Origin: Pseudoxanthomonas sp. YR558
GTDB lineage: Bacteria; Pseudomonadota; Gammaproteobacteria; Xanthomonadales; Xanthomonadaceae
Length of the DNA stretch: 64,000 nucleotides
Direction: 5' to 3'
Assembly (NCBI RefSeq): GCF_900116385.1
Contig: NZ_FPCI01000001.1
Location: forward strand, 1,426,001-1,490,000
The notes under the pieces were generated by a model. The model had not been told where the DNA came from, ran no database searches, and saw only the letters and a program-made list of their open reading frames with translations. Within the stretch, counting starts at the first letter, position 1. Each line of letters starts with the position of its first letter. Made by a program: the position numbers and the translations under genes. Positions 10,181 through 20,402 of this stretch are shown here, one piece after another.

Positions 10181-10810
10181 ATGTCGAACGACACCAACCG
10201 GCGTCCCATCGCTGCCCGCGCCAGTGGATGGGCCCGATCGATCAGTGCCGCATTGGCGCGTTCGTGCGTCACGCCGAACCAGATCTCGATGCTGAGCATC
10301 GTCTTCGCCGCTCTGGGTGCGGGGATGCTGTGGTTCGCCACCCCGCTTGCGCTGGTCGTCGCGGCGATATGCATCCAGCTACGACTGGTCTGCAATCTGC
10401 TGGACGGCATGGTCGCGATGGAGGGAGGCAAGAAGACCCCGACCGGCGCGCTGTACAACGAGTTCCCGGACCGCGTGGCGGACTCGCTGCTGATCGTCGC
10501 CCTCGGATACGCCTGCGGCGCGGTGTGGCTGGGCTGGCTTGGCGCACTGGCGGCCGCACTCACGGCCTACGTGCGACTTGCAGGCGGCAGCCTGGGATTG
10601 CCGCAGGATTTCAGAGGACCGATGGCCAAGCAGCACCGCATGGCCGTGTTGACGGTCGCGTGCCTGCTGGGCGCAGCCGAACTGGTCTTCGCACAGACGC
10701 ACTGGGCCCTGCGCATAGCGGCCTGGATCATTGCCTTGGGCGCGCTGGTAACCTGCATCACCCGCAGCCGTGCGATCTCGGTCGCGCTGCATGCGCGCGA
10801 CAGCGCATGA
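10181..10810 (+). CDS. CDP-alcohol phosphatidyltransferase family protein with altered motif
   Basis: The 209-residue integral membrane protein has five or six hydrophobic segments and a CDP-alcohol phosphatidyltransferase motif at about residues 70-96. Family enzymes join CDP-diacylglycerol to an alcohol, using the pattern DxxDGxxARx8GxxxDxxxD. Here it reads NLLDGMVAM...GALYNEFPD: the first and third metal-binding aspartates are Asn, the Arg is Met, and the second and last aspartates are kept. It may therefore define a divergent subfamily with another substrate or altered metal use. The stop overlaps the next gene's start (ATGA), and a CdsA homologue that makes CDP-diacylglycerol follows, so a self-contained lipid pathway is likely. 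Confidence 0.82.
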   Translation: MSNDTNRRPIAARASGWARSISAALARSCVTPNQISMLSIVFAALGAGMLWFATPLALVVAAICIQLRLVCNLLDGMVAMEGGKKTPTGALYNEFPDRVADSLLIVALGYACGAVWLGWLGALAAALTAYVRLAGGSLGLPQDFRGPMAKQHRMAVLTVACLLGAAELVFAQTHWALRIAAWIIALGALVTCITRSRAISVALHARDSA

Positions 10811-11406
10811 TCAGCCGCCTGCTGGCCGCGATCAGCAAGGCCCTGATCGGGGCCTATCCGCGCTGGATAGGCTGCCAGCCCGAGGCGCGCCAGCGCATCT
10901 ATTTCGCGAACCACGCCAGTCATCTGGACACCGTCGCGCTGTGGTCGGCATTGCCCCCTTTCCTGCGCCCCAAGACCCGCCCGGTGGCGGCGCGCGACTA
11001 CTGGGGCGGTGGCGGGCTCAAGGGCCTGATCGCAGGGCCCGGCCTCAACGTAGTGCTGATCGACAGACAGCGCACAGATCCCGACGCCGATCCGCTGCAG
11101 CCCCTGTACGAAGCGCTTGACGCAGGCACGTCGTTGATCCTGTTTCCCGAAGGTACGCGCAACCCCGACGCCACGCTGCTGCCGTTCAAGTCCGGCCTGT
11201 ATCACCTGGCCCAACGCTATCCACGAGTCGAGCTGATCCCGGTCTATCTCGACAATGCGCGTCGCAGCATGCCGAAAGGTAGCCTGCTGCCGGTGCCGCT
11301 GATCTGCACCGTGCGCTTCGGCGCGCCCCTGGCGGCGGAGCCTGGCGAAGACAAGGCCGGTTTCCTGCAGCGCGCGCGTGATGCGGTGCAGGCACTGGCG
11401 CCCTGA
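10807..11406 (+). CDS. 1-acyl-glycerol-3-phosphate acyltransferase (PlsC-like)
   Basis: This 199-residue acyltransferase carries the catalytic HX4D motif in FANHASHLDTV (His36, Asp41) and the acceptor-binding FPEGTRN at about 113-119, followed by a ELIPVYLDNA segment. It should acylate lysophosphatidic acid or a similar lysolipid at the inner membrane. The ATG overlaps the stop of the preceding CDP-alcohol phosphatidyltransferase by 4 bp and the CdsA-like gene follows 21 bp later, so the three are almost certainly co-translated. The start in the middle of a longer open frame is fixed by this overlap. Confidence 0.88.
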   Translation: MISRLLAAISKALIGAYPRWIGCQPEARQRIYFANHASHLDTVALWSALPPFLRPKTRPVAARDYWGGGGLKGLIAGPGLNVVLIDRQRTDPDADPLQPLYEALDAGTSLILFPEGTRNPDATLLPFKSGLYHLAQRYPRVELIPVYLDNARRSMPKGSLLPVPLICTVRFGAPLAAEPGEDKAGFLQRARDAVQALAP

Positions 11407-11427
11407 ACCAAGGAAGCACGTAGACGC

Positions 11428-12399
11428 ATGGATACCCTGCCCTTCAACGGCTTCATCCGCACCGCCATCGCGCAGGCCCCAGGCAAGTTCTGGTGGATGA
11501 TCGGGGGCGTGATCGCGCTGCTGGTGCTGGCGTCGACTATCGGCTGGGTGCTGGGCAGGCGCAGGCCTTCACCCGTGGTGGACAACCTCAACGCCCGCAT
11601 CAACGCCTGGTGGGTGATGGTGGGTGTGCTGCTGGTGTGCTTCCTGGTCGGCAAGATCGCCACCCTGGTGCTGTACGCGCTGCTGTCGTTCTTCGCACTC
11701 CGCGAATTCCTCACCCTCACGCCGACGCGCCGCGGCGACCACCTCGCGCTGTGCCTGTGCTTCTACGTCGCGATCCCGCTGCAGTACTGGCTGATCGGCG
11801 TGGACTGGTACGGCCTGTTCGTCATGTGCATCCCGGTGTACGGCTTCCTGTTGCTGCCCGCCGTCACCGCACTGCAGGGCGATACCGAGGACTTCCTGGA
11901 GCGCAACACCAAGGTGCAGTGGGGCCTGATGCTCACGGTCTACTGCCTGAGCCACGCGCCGGCACTGATGTTGCTGAACATCCCCGGCTACGAGGGCCAG
12001 AACCTGATGCTGCTGTTCTACCTGTTGCTGGTGGTGCAGCTGAGCGATGTCCTGCAGTACGTGTTCGGCAAGTTGTTTGGCAAACACCTGCTGGCGCCCA
12101 AGGTGAGCCCCTCCAAGACCGTCGAAGGCTTGGTGGGGGGCGGTCTGTCCGCCGCCGCCATCGGCGCCGCGTTGTGGTGGGTGACCCCGTTCACGCCCGT
12201 GCAGTCCGCGCTGCTGTCGTTGCTGATCGTCCTGTGCGGCTTCCTGGGCGGGCTGGCGCTGTCGGCCACCAAACGCAGCCTCGGCGCGAAGGACTGGGGC
12301 ACCATGATCGAAGGCCATGGCGGCGCCCTGGACCGGCTGGACTCGGTGGTGTTCGCCGCGCCGGTGTTCTTCCACGTGGTCCGCTACGGCTTCCAGTAG
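11428..12399 (+). CDS. Phosphatidate cytidylyltransferase (CdsA family)
   Basis: This 323-residue polytopic membrane enzyme should convert phosphatidate and CTP to CDP-diacylglycerol. About eight hydrophobic segments precede the CdsA signature SATKRSLGAKDWGTMIEGHGGALDR near residues 275-300, with the expected lysine-aspartate pair and GHGGxLDRxDS. It is the third gene of a cassette with a PlsC homologue and a CDP-alcohol phosphatidyltransferase. The cassette resembles the ynbA-ynbB group of enterics in idea, and probably duplicates the housekeeping cdsA that would normally sit near ispU/dxr. Confidence 0.9.
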   Translation: MDTLPFNGFIRTAIAQAPGKFWWMIGGVIALLVLASTIGWVLGRRRPSPVVDNLNARINAWWVMVGVLLVCFLVGKIATLVLYALLSFFALREFLTLTPTRRGDHLALCLCFYVAIPLQYWLIGVDWYGLFVMCIPVYGFLLLPAVTALQGDTEDFLERNTKVQWGLMLTVYCLSHAPALMLLNIPGYEGQNLMLLFYLLLVVQLSDVLQYVFGKLFGKHLLAPKVSPSKTVEGLVGGGLSAAAIGAALWWVTPFTPVQSALLSLLIVLCGFLGGLALSATKRSLGAKDWGTMIEGHGGALDRLDSVVFAAPVFFHVVRYGFQ

Positions 12400-12447
12400 C
12401 GCGCGACGGCAGCGCGGAGACCCCGCCGTGCCGGCTACAATACGCGC

Positions 12448-14313
<1,866 letters not shown>

Positions 14314-14318
14314 ACCCG

Positions 14319-14335
14319 CACCGGCCTAGCCGGTG
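14319..14335. terminator. Bidirectional hairpin between uup and ppc
   Basis: A perfect 7-bp stem (CACCGGC, loop CTA, GCCGGTG) lies between the convergent genes. Its loop is the reverse complement of the ppc TAG stop codon, so the hairpin overlaps the end of ppc. The T tracts are weak. Confidence 0.55.
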
Positions 14336-17049
14336 TTCTGCACGCCCTGCGACACGCCGTTGATGCTGGCGACGAGCGCATGCAGCAACGCGTCGTCTTC
14401 GCGCTCGCTGGCGCGCCAGCGCTTCAGCAAGTCGGCCTGCATCACGCTGATCGGGTCGATGTAGGGATTGCGCAGCCGGATCGACAGCGCCAGTCGCTGG
14501 TCGTGCTGCAGCAGCCATTCGTTGCCGTTGAGGGCCAGCACCCAGCGCAGGGCGGCGGCATGTTCCTGCTGCACCTTCGGGAAGAATTCCCCATGCAGGT
14601 CGCCTGCCATCTTCGAGTACATCTCGGCGATGCTCAGGTCGCCTTTGGCGAGCACCATCGAGACGTCATCGAGGAAGGTCTTGAAGAACGGCCAGTCGCG
14701 CGCCATTTCGCGCAGCGCCTCTTCGCCGTAAGCATCTGCTGCGGCCTGCAACCCCGTCCCTACGCCATACCAGCCCGGGATGACGGCGCGCGCCTGGCTC
14801 CACGCGAACACCCAGGGAATCGCGCGCAGGTTGCCCAGCGCCGCATCCTGGCCCAGCCGCCGCGAAGGGCGCGAACCCAGCGTCATACGCTCGATCACGT
14901 CGATCGGCGTAGCGCTGCGGAAATAGTCCATGAAACGCGGCGCCTGCACGAAGGCGCGATAGGCCTGCGAACTCTCGCTTGCGACGAGCGCCATGATCTC
15001 GCGCCAGCGCGCTTCGCGCGGCTCCGGCGGGCGCGGCCGCACGCTGGACAGCAGCACCGCGCCGACCGACTGCTCAAGCGAACGCAACGCCAGCGCACGG
15101 ATGCCGTACTTGCGATGGATCACCTCGCCCTGCTCTGTCACGCGCAGGCGACCGTCGACACTGCCGCGCGGCGCGGCTTCCAGCGCGCGCGTGGTCTTGC
15201 CGCCACCGCGGATGATCGAACCGCCGCGACCATGGAAGAACGTCAGCCGGATGCCCAGCTCCTGTGCCGCGTCCACCAGATCCACCTGCGCGCGCTGCAG
15301 GCCCCAGCGCGAGGCGGCGATGCCGCCGTCCTTGCCGCTGTCCGAATACCCGAGCATCACCATCTGCACGTTGCCGCGCGCGGCCAGGTGAGCGCGGTAG
15401 ACCGGATCGGCCAGCAGGTCGCGCAAGACGTCGGTACCGTGGCCCAGGTCGTCGATGGTTTCGAACAGCGGCGCGATATCCAGCGGCACCTGGCCTGCGT
15501 CGTCGACCAACCCTCCCCGGCGCGCCAGCGCGAGCACGGTTAGGACGTCGGCGCGGCTGTGCGCCATGCTGATGATGTAGGTCCCGAGCGCATCCGCGCC
15601 GTGGCGCGTGCGCGCATCGGCCAAGGCCTTGAACACCGCATCCAGGCGCTCGTTGCCTTCCTGGTCGGATGCCGGCAGCACGGCCTCGCCGCTGGCGTAC
15701 GGACCCAGCAACGCGGCGCGTTCGACCGCATCGCGTTGTTCCCAGTCTCCATCACTCAGCGCAGCCGCCACCGCGCGCGCATGCACGCTGGATTCCTGGC
15801 GCACGTCGAGCCGGGCGAGATGGAAGCCGAACGTACGCACGCGCCACACCAGCCGGCGCACCGCGAACCAGCCGGCATGGATGCCGCGGTGGGCTTCCAA
15901 GCTGTGCAGGATGAGATCAACGTCCTGCGCGAGTTCGTCCGGCGACGCATAACCTTCGGAACGATCTTCCAGCGTGGCCTGCAAACGGGCGCGCATCAGG
16001 TCGTTGAGCAGGCGGTACGGCTGGTCGCCATGGCGGGGCCGCGACCTCTTCGCAGCCTCGGGCATCAGGGCGCGGTAATGATCGACGCGCGCGATGACGT
16101 CATCGGACACCCCGATGATCGAGCTCGACTGGCTGAGCAGGGTGGTGAGCTGGCGCAGCTCCTTGAGGTAGCGCGTGAGAATGGCGCGTCGCTGCGCGTC
16201 CAGCGTGGCGGTGACGGTGCGCGCATCGACGTTCGGGTTGCCGTCCATGTCGCCGCCAACCCAGGTGCCGAAGCGCAGCACGCGCGGAAGCCGCGCCGTG
16301 ATGTCGGGCGCGGCGCCGTACACGTCGGTGATCGCGCTTTCGAGTGTTTCGTACAGCACCGGGATGACCCGATACAGCACTTCGATCAGGTAGAAGCCGA
16401 CATGCTCGCGTTCGTCTTCGACACCCGGGCGCACCGGCGAGGAATCCGCCGTCTGCCAGGCCGACGTCAGCGCCATGCGGAAGCGCGCGGTGTCGGTCGC
16501 CAGTTCGCCAGGCGTGCGCGTGCCATCCAGCCCGTTGATCAGGCTGGCCACCATCAGCTGCTCTTTTTCCAACAGCGCGCGACGCACCGCTTCGGTCGGG
16601 TGCGCGGTGAACACCGGCTCCACGTCGATGCGCGGCAGCCAGTCGGCCAGTTCCTCGAGGCCGACGCCCTGCGCCTTCAGTCGTGCCAGCGCGTCGTGCA
16701 GGCCGTCCGGCTGCGGTCGCGCACTGCCGGCCCGCTGGTAATCGCGCCGACGGCGGATGCGATGTACGCGCTCGGCGATGTTCACCACCTGGAAGTAGGT
16801 GCTGAAGGCGCGGATCAACGCTTCCGCCTGTGCCGGCGACTGGCCATCGAGCAGGCCCGCCAGCGATTGCGGGGGCTCACCGGCCTGGCGGCGCGCGATG
16901 GCGGTGGTCCGGACGCGCTCCACCTCGGCGAGGAATTCCGGCGAGACCTGTTCAGCCAGCATGTCCCCGACCAGCGTCCCCAACCTGCGCACGTCTTCAC
17001 GCAGCGGGACATCGGGTGGGGCGAATTCGAGGCTGCGGGGGCTGTTCAT
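14326..17049 (-). CDS. ppc: Phosphoenolpyruvate carboxylase
   Basis: Ppc carboxylates PEP to oxaloacetate to refill the TCA cycle. The 907-residue protein carries the two active-site signatures: [15 protein letters not shown] (catalytic His) near residue 145, and [19 protein letters not shown] near residue 570. It also has the [13 protein letters not shown] glycine-rich loop and the conserved C-terminal ...[11 protein letters not shown]. The start at 17049 (MNSPRS) fits the expected length for xanthomonad enzymes; an in-frame ATG nine codons upstream is an alternative. It diverges from ahcY, with about 120 bp to the ahcY promoter region. Confidence 0.96.
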   Translation of the reverse strand: MNSPRSLEFAPPDVPLREDVRRLGTLVGDMLAEQVSPEFLAEVERVRTTAIARRQAGEPPQSLAGLLDGQSPAQAEALIRAFSTYFQVVNIAERVHRIRRRRDYQRAGSARPQPDGLHDALARLKAQGVGLEELADWLPRIDVEPVFTAHPTEAVRRALLEKEQLMVASLINGLDGTRTPGELATDTARFRMALTSAWQTADSSPVRPGVEDEREHVGFYLIEVLYRVIPVLYETLESAITDVYGAAPDITARLPRVLRFGTWVGGDMDGNPNVDARTVTATLDAQRRAILTRYLKELRQLTTLLSQSSSIIGVSDDVIARVDHYRALMPEAAKRSRPRHGDQPYRLLNDLMRARLQATLEDRSEGYASPDELAQDVDLILHSLEAHRGIHAGWFAVRRLVWRVRTFGFHLARLDVRQESSVHARAVAAALSDGDWEQRDAVERAALLGPYASGEAVLPASDQEGNERLDAVFKALADARTRHGADALGTYIISMAHSRADVLTVLALARRGGLVDDAGQVPLDIAPLFETIDDLGHGTDVLRDLLADPVYRAHLAARGNVQMVMLGYSDSGKDGGIAASRWGLQRAQVDLVDAAQELGIRLTFFHGRGGSIIRGGGKTTRALEAAPRGSVDGRLRVTEQGEVIHRKYGIRALALRSLEQSVGAVLLSSVRPRPPEPREARWREIMALVASESSQAYRAFVQAPRFMDYFRSATPIDVIERMTLGSRPSRRLGQDAALGNLRAIPWVFAWSQARAVIPGWYGVGTGLQAAADAYGEEALREMARDWPFFKTFLDDVSMVLAKGDLSIAEMYSKMAGDLHGEFFPKVQQEHAAALRWVLALNGNEWLLQHDQRLALSIRLRNPYIDPISVMQADLLKRWRASEREDDALLHALVASINGVSQGVQNTG

Positions 17050-17169
17050 GCGCGCTGCGAAGGTCCCGTGGTTCATTTGGCCTGGATTGGTATTGTCCTT
17101 GCGGACAATTGGTCTGCTGCAGGGCAGCATTCCGAAGCCTACCCGATCAGGCCAGTGCGTGCGTCATCG

Positions 17170-17193
17170 TTTCATCCGGAACAAGAGATATAA
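17170..17193 (+). promoter_or_regulatory. Shared 24-bp metK/ahcY motif, copy 2
   Basis: TTTCATCCG...GATATAA matches the motif before metK (8254-8277) at 20 of 24 positions and has the same dyad arrangement. Here it overlaps a perfect -10 box (TATAAT, 17189-17194), so a bound regulator would sit on the promoter. Confidence 0.7.
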
Positions 17194-17194
17194 T
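17189..17194 (+). promoter_or_regulatory. ahcY promoter -10 box
   Basis: A consensus TATAAT stands 7 bp before the first base-paired strand of the SAH riboswitch, which places the likely transcription start at about 17200-17202, right at the aptamer. No good -35 is visible at the proper distance, which is compatible with an activated or regulated promoter. Confidence 0.7.
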
Positions 17195-17201
17195 GCTGGC
17201 C

Positions 17202-17278
17202 GCCGAGGGGCGCTGCGACCGTGATGTCTGTTCAACAGGCAAGCACGGCCAGGCTCGGCAGGAACTGCAACGGCGCCC
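17202..17278 (+). ncRNA. SAH riboswitch (ahcY leader)
   Basis: The leader contains the conserved sequence blocks of the S-adenosylhomocysteine riboswitch: GCCGAGGGGCGCTGCGACC at the 5' side, AGGCTCGG near 17251, and GCAACGGCGCCC at the 3' side. The pairings can be drawn directly: GCCGAG (17202-17207) with CTCGGC (17254-17259), an internal CCGTG/CACGG stem (17219-17223 with 17244-17248), and the pseudoknot helix GGGCGC (17208-17213) with GCGCCC (17273-17278). SAH riboswitches raise expression of SAH-recycling genes when SAH accumulates, and this one precedes ahcY and metF. The 47 bp between aptamer and start codon would be the expression platform. Confidence 0.93.
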
Positions 17279-17325
17279 GGTCAAGCTGCGAGCCTCGCTC
17301 GCCACCTTTCCCGGAGCCACTACTG

Positions 17326-18765
17326 ATGAACGCCGTACGCAAGTTTTCCACCGAGGGCGACTACAAGGTCGCCGACATTTCCCTGGCCGATTGGGGCCGC
17401 AAGGAACTCGATATCGCCGAGCACGAGATGCCCGGCCTGATGTCCATCCGCCGCAAGCATGCCGCCGTCAAGCCGCTGAAGGGCGTGCGCGTGACCGGTT
17501 CGCTGCACATGACGATCCAGACCGCCGTGCTGATCGAGACGCTGAAGGACATCGGCGCCGATGTGCGCTGGGCCTCGTGCAACATCTTCTCGACGCAGGA
17601 CCACGCCGCCGCCGCGATCGCCGCCACGGGCACGCCGGTGTTCGCCTGGAAGGGCGAGACGCTGGAAGAGTATTGGGACTGCACGCTGGACGCGCTGACC
17701 TTCACTCTGGCCGATGGCACTCAGACGGGTCCGGAGCTGGTGGTGGACGACGGCGGCGACGTCACCCTGCTGATCCACAAGGGCTATGAGCTGGAGAACG
17801 GCAGCGACTGGGTCAACACCGCCTCGGGCAACCACGAGGAGCAGGTGATCAAGGACCTGCTGAAGCGCGTCGCCAAGGAGCGTCCCGGTTACTGGACCCG
17901 TGTGGTCAAGGACTGGAAGGGCGTGTCCGAAGAGACCACCACCGGCGTGCACCGCCTCTACCAGATCGCGGAGCAGGGCAAGCTGCTGGTGCCGGCGATC
18001 AACGTCAACGACTCGGTCACCAAGTCCAAGTTCGACAACCTGTACGGCTGCCGCGAGTCGTTGGCCGACGGCCTGAAGCGCGCGATGGACGTGATGCTGG
18101 CCGGCAAGCTCGCCGTGGTCTGCGGCTACGGCGACGTGGGCAAGGGCTCGGCGCACTCGCTGCGCGCGTACGGCGCCCGCGTCATCGTCACCGAGATCGA
18201 CCCGATCTGCGCCCTGCAGGCGGCGATGGAAGGCTTCGAGGTCAACACCGTCGAAGACAGCCTGGGTCAGGCCGACATCTACGTCACCACGACCGGCAAC
18301 AAGGACATCATCACCCTCGCCCACATGAAGGCGATGAAGGACCAGGCCATCGTCTGCAACATCGGCCACTTCGACAACGAGATCCAGGTGGATGCGCTGT
18401 ACGCGTCGGAAGCCAAGCGCATCAACATCAAGCCGCAGGTCGACAAGTTCGTGTTCCCGAACGGCAACGCGATCTTCCTGCTGGCCGAAGGCCGCCTGGT
18501 GAACCTGGGCTGCGCCACCGGCCACCCGAGCTTCGTCATGTCGAACTCGTTCGCCAACCAGACGCTGGCGCAGATCGACCTGTGGGCGAACAAGGACGTG
18601 TACGAGAAGACCGTCTATCGCCTGCCGAAGCAGCTCGACGAGGAAGTCGCACGCCTGCACCTGGAGAAGATCGGCGTGAAGCTGACCACGCTCACCAAGG
18701 ACCAGGCCGACTACCTCGGCGTGTCGGTCGACGGTCCGTACAAGCCGGACCACTACCGCTACTGA
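17326..18765 (+). CDS. ahcY: Adenosylhomocysteinase (SAH hydrolase)
   Basis: AhcY splits S-adenosylhomocysteine to adenosine and homocysteine with a tightly bound NAD. The 479-residue protein has [15 protein letters not shown], the first signature region [13 protein letters not shown], and the NAD-binding [18 protein letters not shown] near residue 265; it ends in the typical ...[10 protein letters not shown]. The ATG at 17326 was chosen over one at 17221 because the upstream stretch is the riboswitch leader and encodes a non-conserved basic peptide. A GGAG site is about 9 bp upstream. It forms an operon with metF, so homocysteine produced here can be remethylated. Confidence 0.98.
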   Translation: MNAVRKFSTEGDYKVADISLADWGRKELDIAEHEMPGLMSIRRKHAAVKPLKGVRVTGSLHMTIQTAVLIETLKDIGADVRWASCNIFSTQDHAAAAIAATGTPVFAWKGETLEEYWDCTLDALTFTLADGTQTGPELVVDDGGDVTLLIHKGYELENGSDWVNTASGNHEEQVIKDLLKRVAKERPGYWTRVVKDWKGVSEETTTGVHRLYQIAEQGKLLVPAINVNDSVTKSKFDNLYGCRESLADGLKRAMDVMLAGKLAVVCGYGDVGKGSAHSLRAYGARVIVTEIDPICALQAAMEGFEVNTVEDSLGQADIYVTTTGNKDIITLAHMKAMKDQAIVCNIGHFDNEIQVDALYASEAKRINIKPQVDKFVFPNGNAIFLLAEGRLVNLGCATGHPSFVMSNSFANQTLAQIDLWANKDVYEKTVYRLPKQLDEEVARLHLEKIGVKLTTLTKDQADYLGVSVDGPYKPDHYRY

Positions 18766-18781
18766 TCGACGCAGCGCACGG

Positions 18782-18835
18782 GGGCGGCGCGACGCCGCCC
18801 TCTCGATCCACGGCAGGCGCGGGGATGCGCCTGCC
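18782..18835 (+). promoter_or_regulatory. Two tandem hairpins in the ahcY-metF gap
   Basis: Two perfect stems stand in the 85-bp gap: GGGCGGCG, loop CGA, CGCCGCCC (18782-18800), and GGCAGGCGC, loop GGGGAT, GCGCCTGCC (18812-18835). Neither is followed by a T tract, so they look more like processing, stability or attenuation elements than full terminators. metF lacks a clear Shine-Dalgarno sequence just after them. Confidence 0.5.
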
Positions 18836-18850
18836 CCTCGGGGCCTCTCT

Positions 18851-19678
18851 ATGCCGATCCCGGTTTCGTTCGAGTTCTACCCGCCCAAGACCGATGAGCA
18901 GCGCGCACAGCTCGACCGCACCGCGGACAAGCTGAAGGCGCATTCGCCCGAGTACGTGTCGTGCACGTTCGGCGCCGGCGGCTCCACGCTCAGCTACACC
19001 TCCGAAACGGTCCGCCATCTCAACCAGCACCACGGCTTCGATGCCGCGCCGCACCTGTCGTGCGTGGGCGGCAGCCGCGAGGAAATCCGCGAGCTGCTGC
19101 GGCTGTACCGGGCCTTGGGCTGCAAACGCATCGTCGCGCTGCGCGGCGACCTGCCGTCTGGAATGGGCCATCCCGGTGACCTTCGCTACGCCTCGGAACT
19201 GATCGAGTTCATCCGCGCCGAGCACGGTGACACTTTCCATATCGAAGTGGGCGCCTATCCCGAGACACATCCGCAAGCCGAGGACACGCTGACGGACCTG
19301 CGTCACTTCAAGGCCAAGGTCGATGCCGGCGCCGATGGCGCGATCACGCAGTATTTCTACAATCCTGACGCCTACTTCCACTTCGTCGATGCGGTGCGCA
19401 AACTCGGCGTGGAGATCCCGATCATCCCGGGCATCATGCCGATCTCGAACTTCGCTCAGTTGCGCCGCTTTTCAGAAGCCTGTGGCGCGGAGATACCGCG
19501 TTGGATCGGCAAGCGCATGCAGGCGCTGGGCGACGACGCCGATGCGATCCGCGACTTCGGCGCCGACGTGGTGGCCAATCTCTGCGAGCGCCTGCTGGCC
19601 GGCGGCGCACCGTCACTCCACTTCTACACGCTGAACCTCGCCAAGCCGACCCAGACCGTCCTGTCCCGCCTGGGCTAA
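18851..19678 (+). CDS. metF: 5,10-methylenetetrahydrofolate reductase
   Basis: MetF is a flavin enzyme that reduces methylene-THF to methyl-THF, the methyl donor for methionine synthesis. The 275-residue TIM-barrel protein starts with VSFEFYPPKTDEQ, contains CTFGAGGST, IVALRGDLPSG, the TQYFYNPDAYFHFVD segment and IPGIMPISNFAQL, all typical of bacterial MetF. It is the second gene of the riboswitch-controlled ahcY operon and closes the homocysteine-methionine branch. The ATG at 18851 gives the standard start; the site upstream is only weakly purine rich. Confidence 0.97.
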   Translation: MPIPVSFEFYPPKTDEQRAQLDRTADKLKAHSPEYVSCTFGAGGSTLSYTSETVRHLNQHHGFDAAPHLSCVGGSREEIRELLRLYRALGCKRIVALRGDLPSGMGHPGDLRYASELIEFIRAEHGDTFHIEVGAYPETHPQAEDTLTDLRHFKAKVDAGADGAITQYFYNPDAYFHFVDAVRKLGVEIPIIPGIMPISNFAQLRRFSEACGAEIPRWIGKRMQALGDDADAIRDFGADVVANLCERLLAGGAPSLHFYTLNLAKPTQTVLSRLG

Positions 19679-19692
19679 GCCGCCTGAACATC

Positions 19693-19711
19693 GGGGCGCG
19701 CCATGCGCCCC
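19693..19711 (+). terminator. GC hairpin after metF
   Basis: GGGGCGC, loop GCCAT, GCGCCCC lies 14 bp after the metF stop. No T tract follows, so termination is only possible, not certain. Confidence 0.4.
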
Positions 19712-19787
19712 ACCCACACATGAACGGCCGTCGCACTCCGCGCATGCGCATCGTGACCGGCCGCCATGCCCGGATTACGCTGCGGAC

Positions 19788-20381
19788 ATGCGCGTTTCGC
19801 TTCTTCTCCTCGCCAGCCTCTGCCTGTGGGCCGCATTCGATGCATCGCCTGCGCGAGCGCAGCAGCAGGGCGTGCAGCGCTGTACGACCATGGGTGGCGA
19901 CACTGTCTACACCGACAAGAACTGCGAAGACATCGGAGCGATGGATCGGCTGCCTTCCGCCAGCAGCACCGGGCCTTCAGCGGCAGGCGCGCTCTATCGT
20001 GGAGGGTGTTCGCGCACGCTGAGCGACCTCGTGGCGCAGGTGTCGATGGCGATCAGCGCAGGCGACGTCAATCGGCTGGCCGGGATCTACCACTGGAGCG
20101 GCGTGTCCGATGCCGCCGCCCTGCGCATCCTCAACCAGCTCGATGCGGTGACACAGCGACCGCTCGTGGACATCGTGCCCATCCGGCCGGCCCCTGCGCC
20201 GGTGATCGATGCAGCAGGCGCCGTCGTCGACGCCAACCAGGACGGCTACTACCCCACCACCACGCAGCGTTCGCGGCCCGTGGGTCTGCGCGTGGTGCAG
20301 ACGTTGAAGAACAGCGCCACGCCTTCGAACACCACGTTCGGATTGCGGCGGGCTTACAACTGCTTCTGGATCACGCTCTAG
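19788..20381 (+). CDS. Exported protein of unknown function
   Basis: I do not recognise this 197-residue protein. A signal peptide (MRVSLLLLASLCLWAAFDASPARA, cut near AQA or ARA) precedes a mature part with RCTTMGGDTVYTDKNCEDIG, which resembles the short N-terminal segment of DUF4124-type exported proteins, and a middle region (GGCSRTLSDLVAQVSMAISAGDVNRLAGIYHWSG). There are four cysteines in the mature region, compatible with disulfides in the periplasm. It converges with the sensor kinase gene, with 21 bp between them. Confidence 0.7.
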   Translation: MRVSLLLLASLCLWAAFDASPARAQQQGVQRCTTMGGDTVYTDKNCEDIGAMDRLPSASSTGPSAAGALYRGGCSRTLSDLVAQVSMAISAGDVNRLAGIYHWSGVSDAAALRILNQLDAVTQRPLVDIVPIRPAPAPVIDAAGAVVDANQDGYYPTTTQRSRPVGLRVVQTLKNSATPSNTTFGLRRAYNCFWITL

Positions 20382-20402
20382 GCGCTTTCCCGTCTTGCGG
20401 AC

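Noticed and set aside
17221..17325. An N-terminal extension of AhcY starting at 17221
   Set aside because: The region is the riboswitch aptamer and leader, and the extra 35 residues do not match any AhcY; the start at 17326 has a ribosome-binding site.
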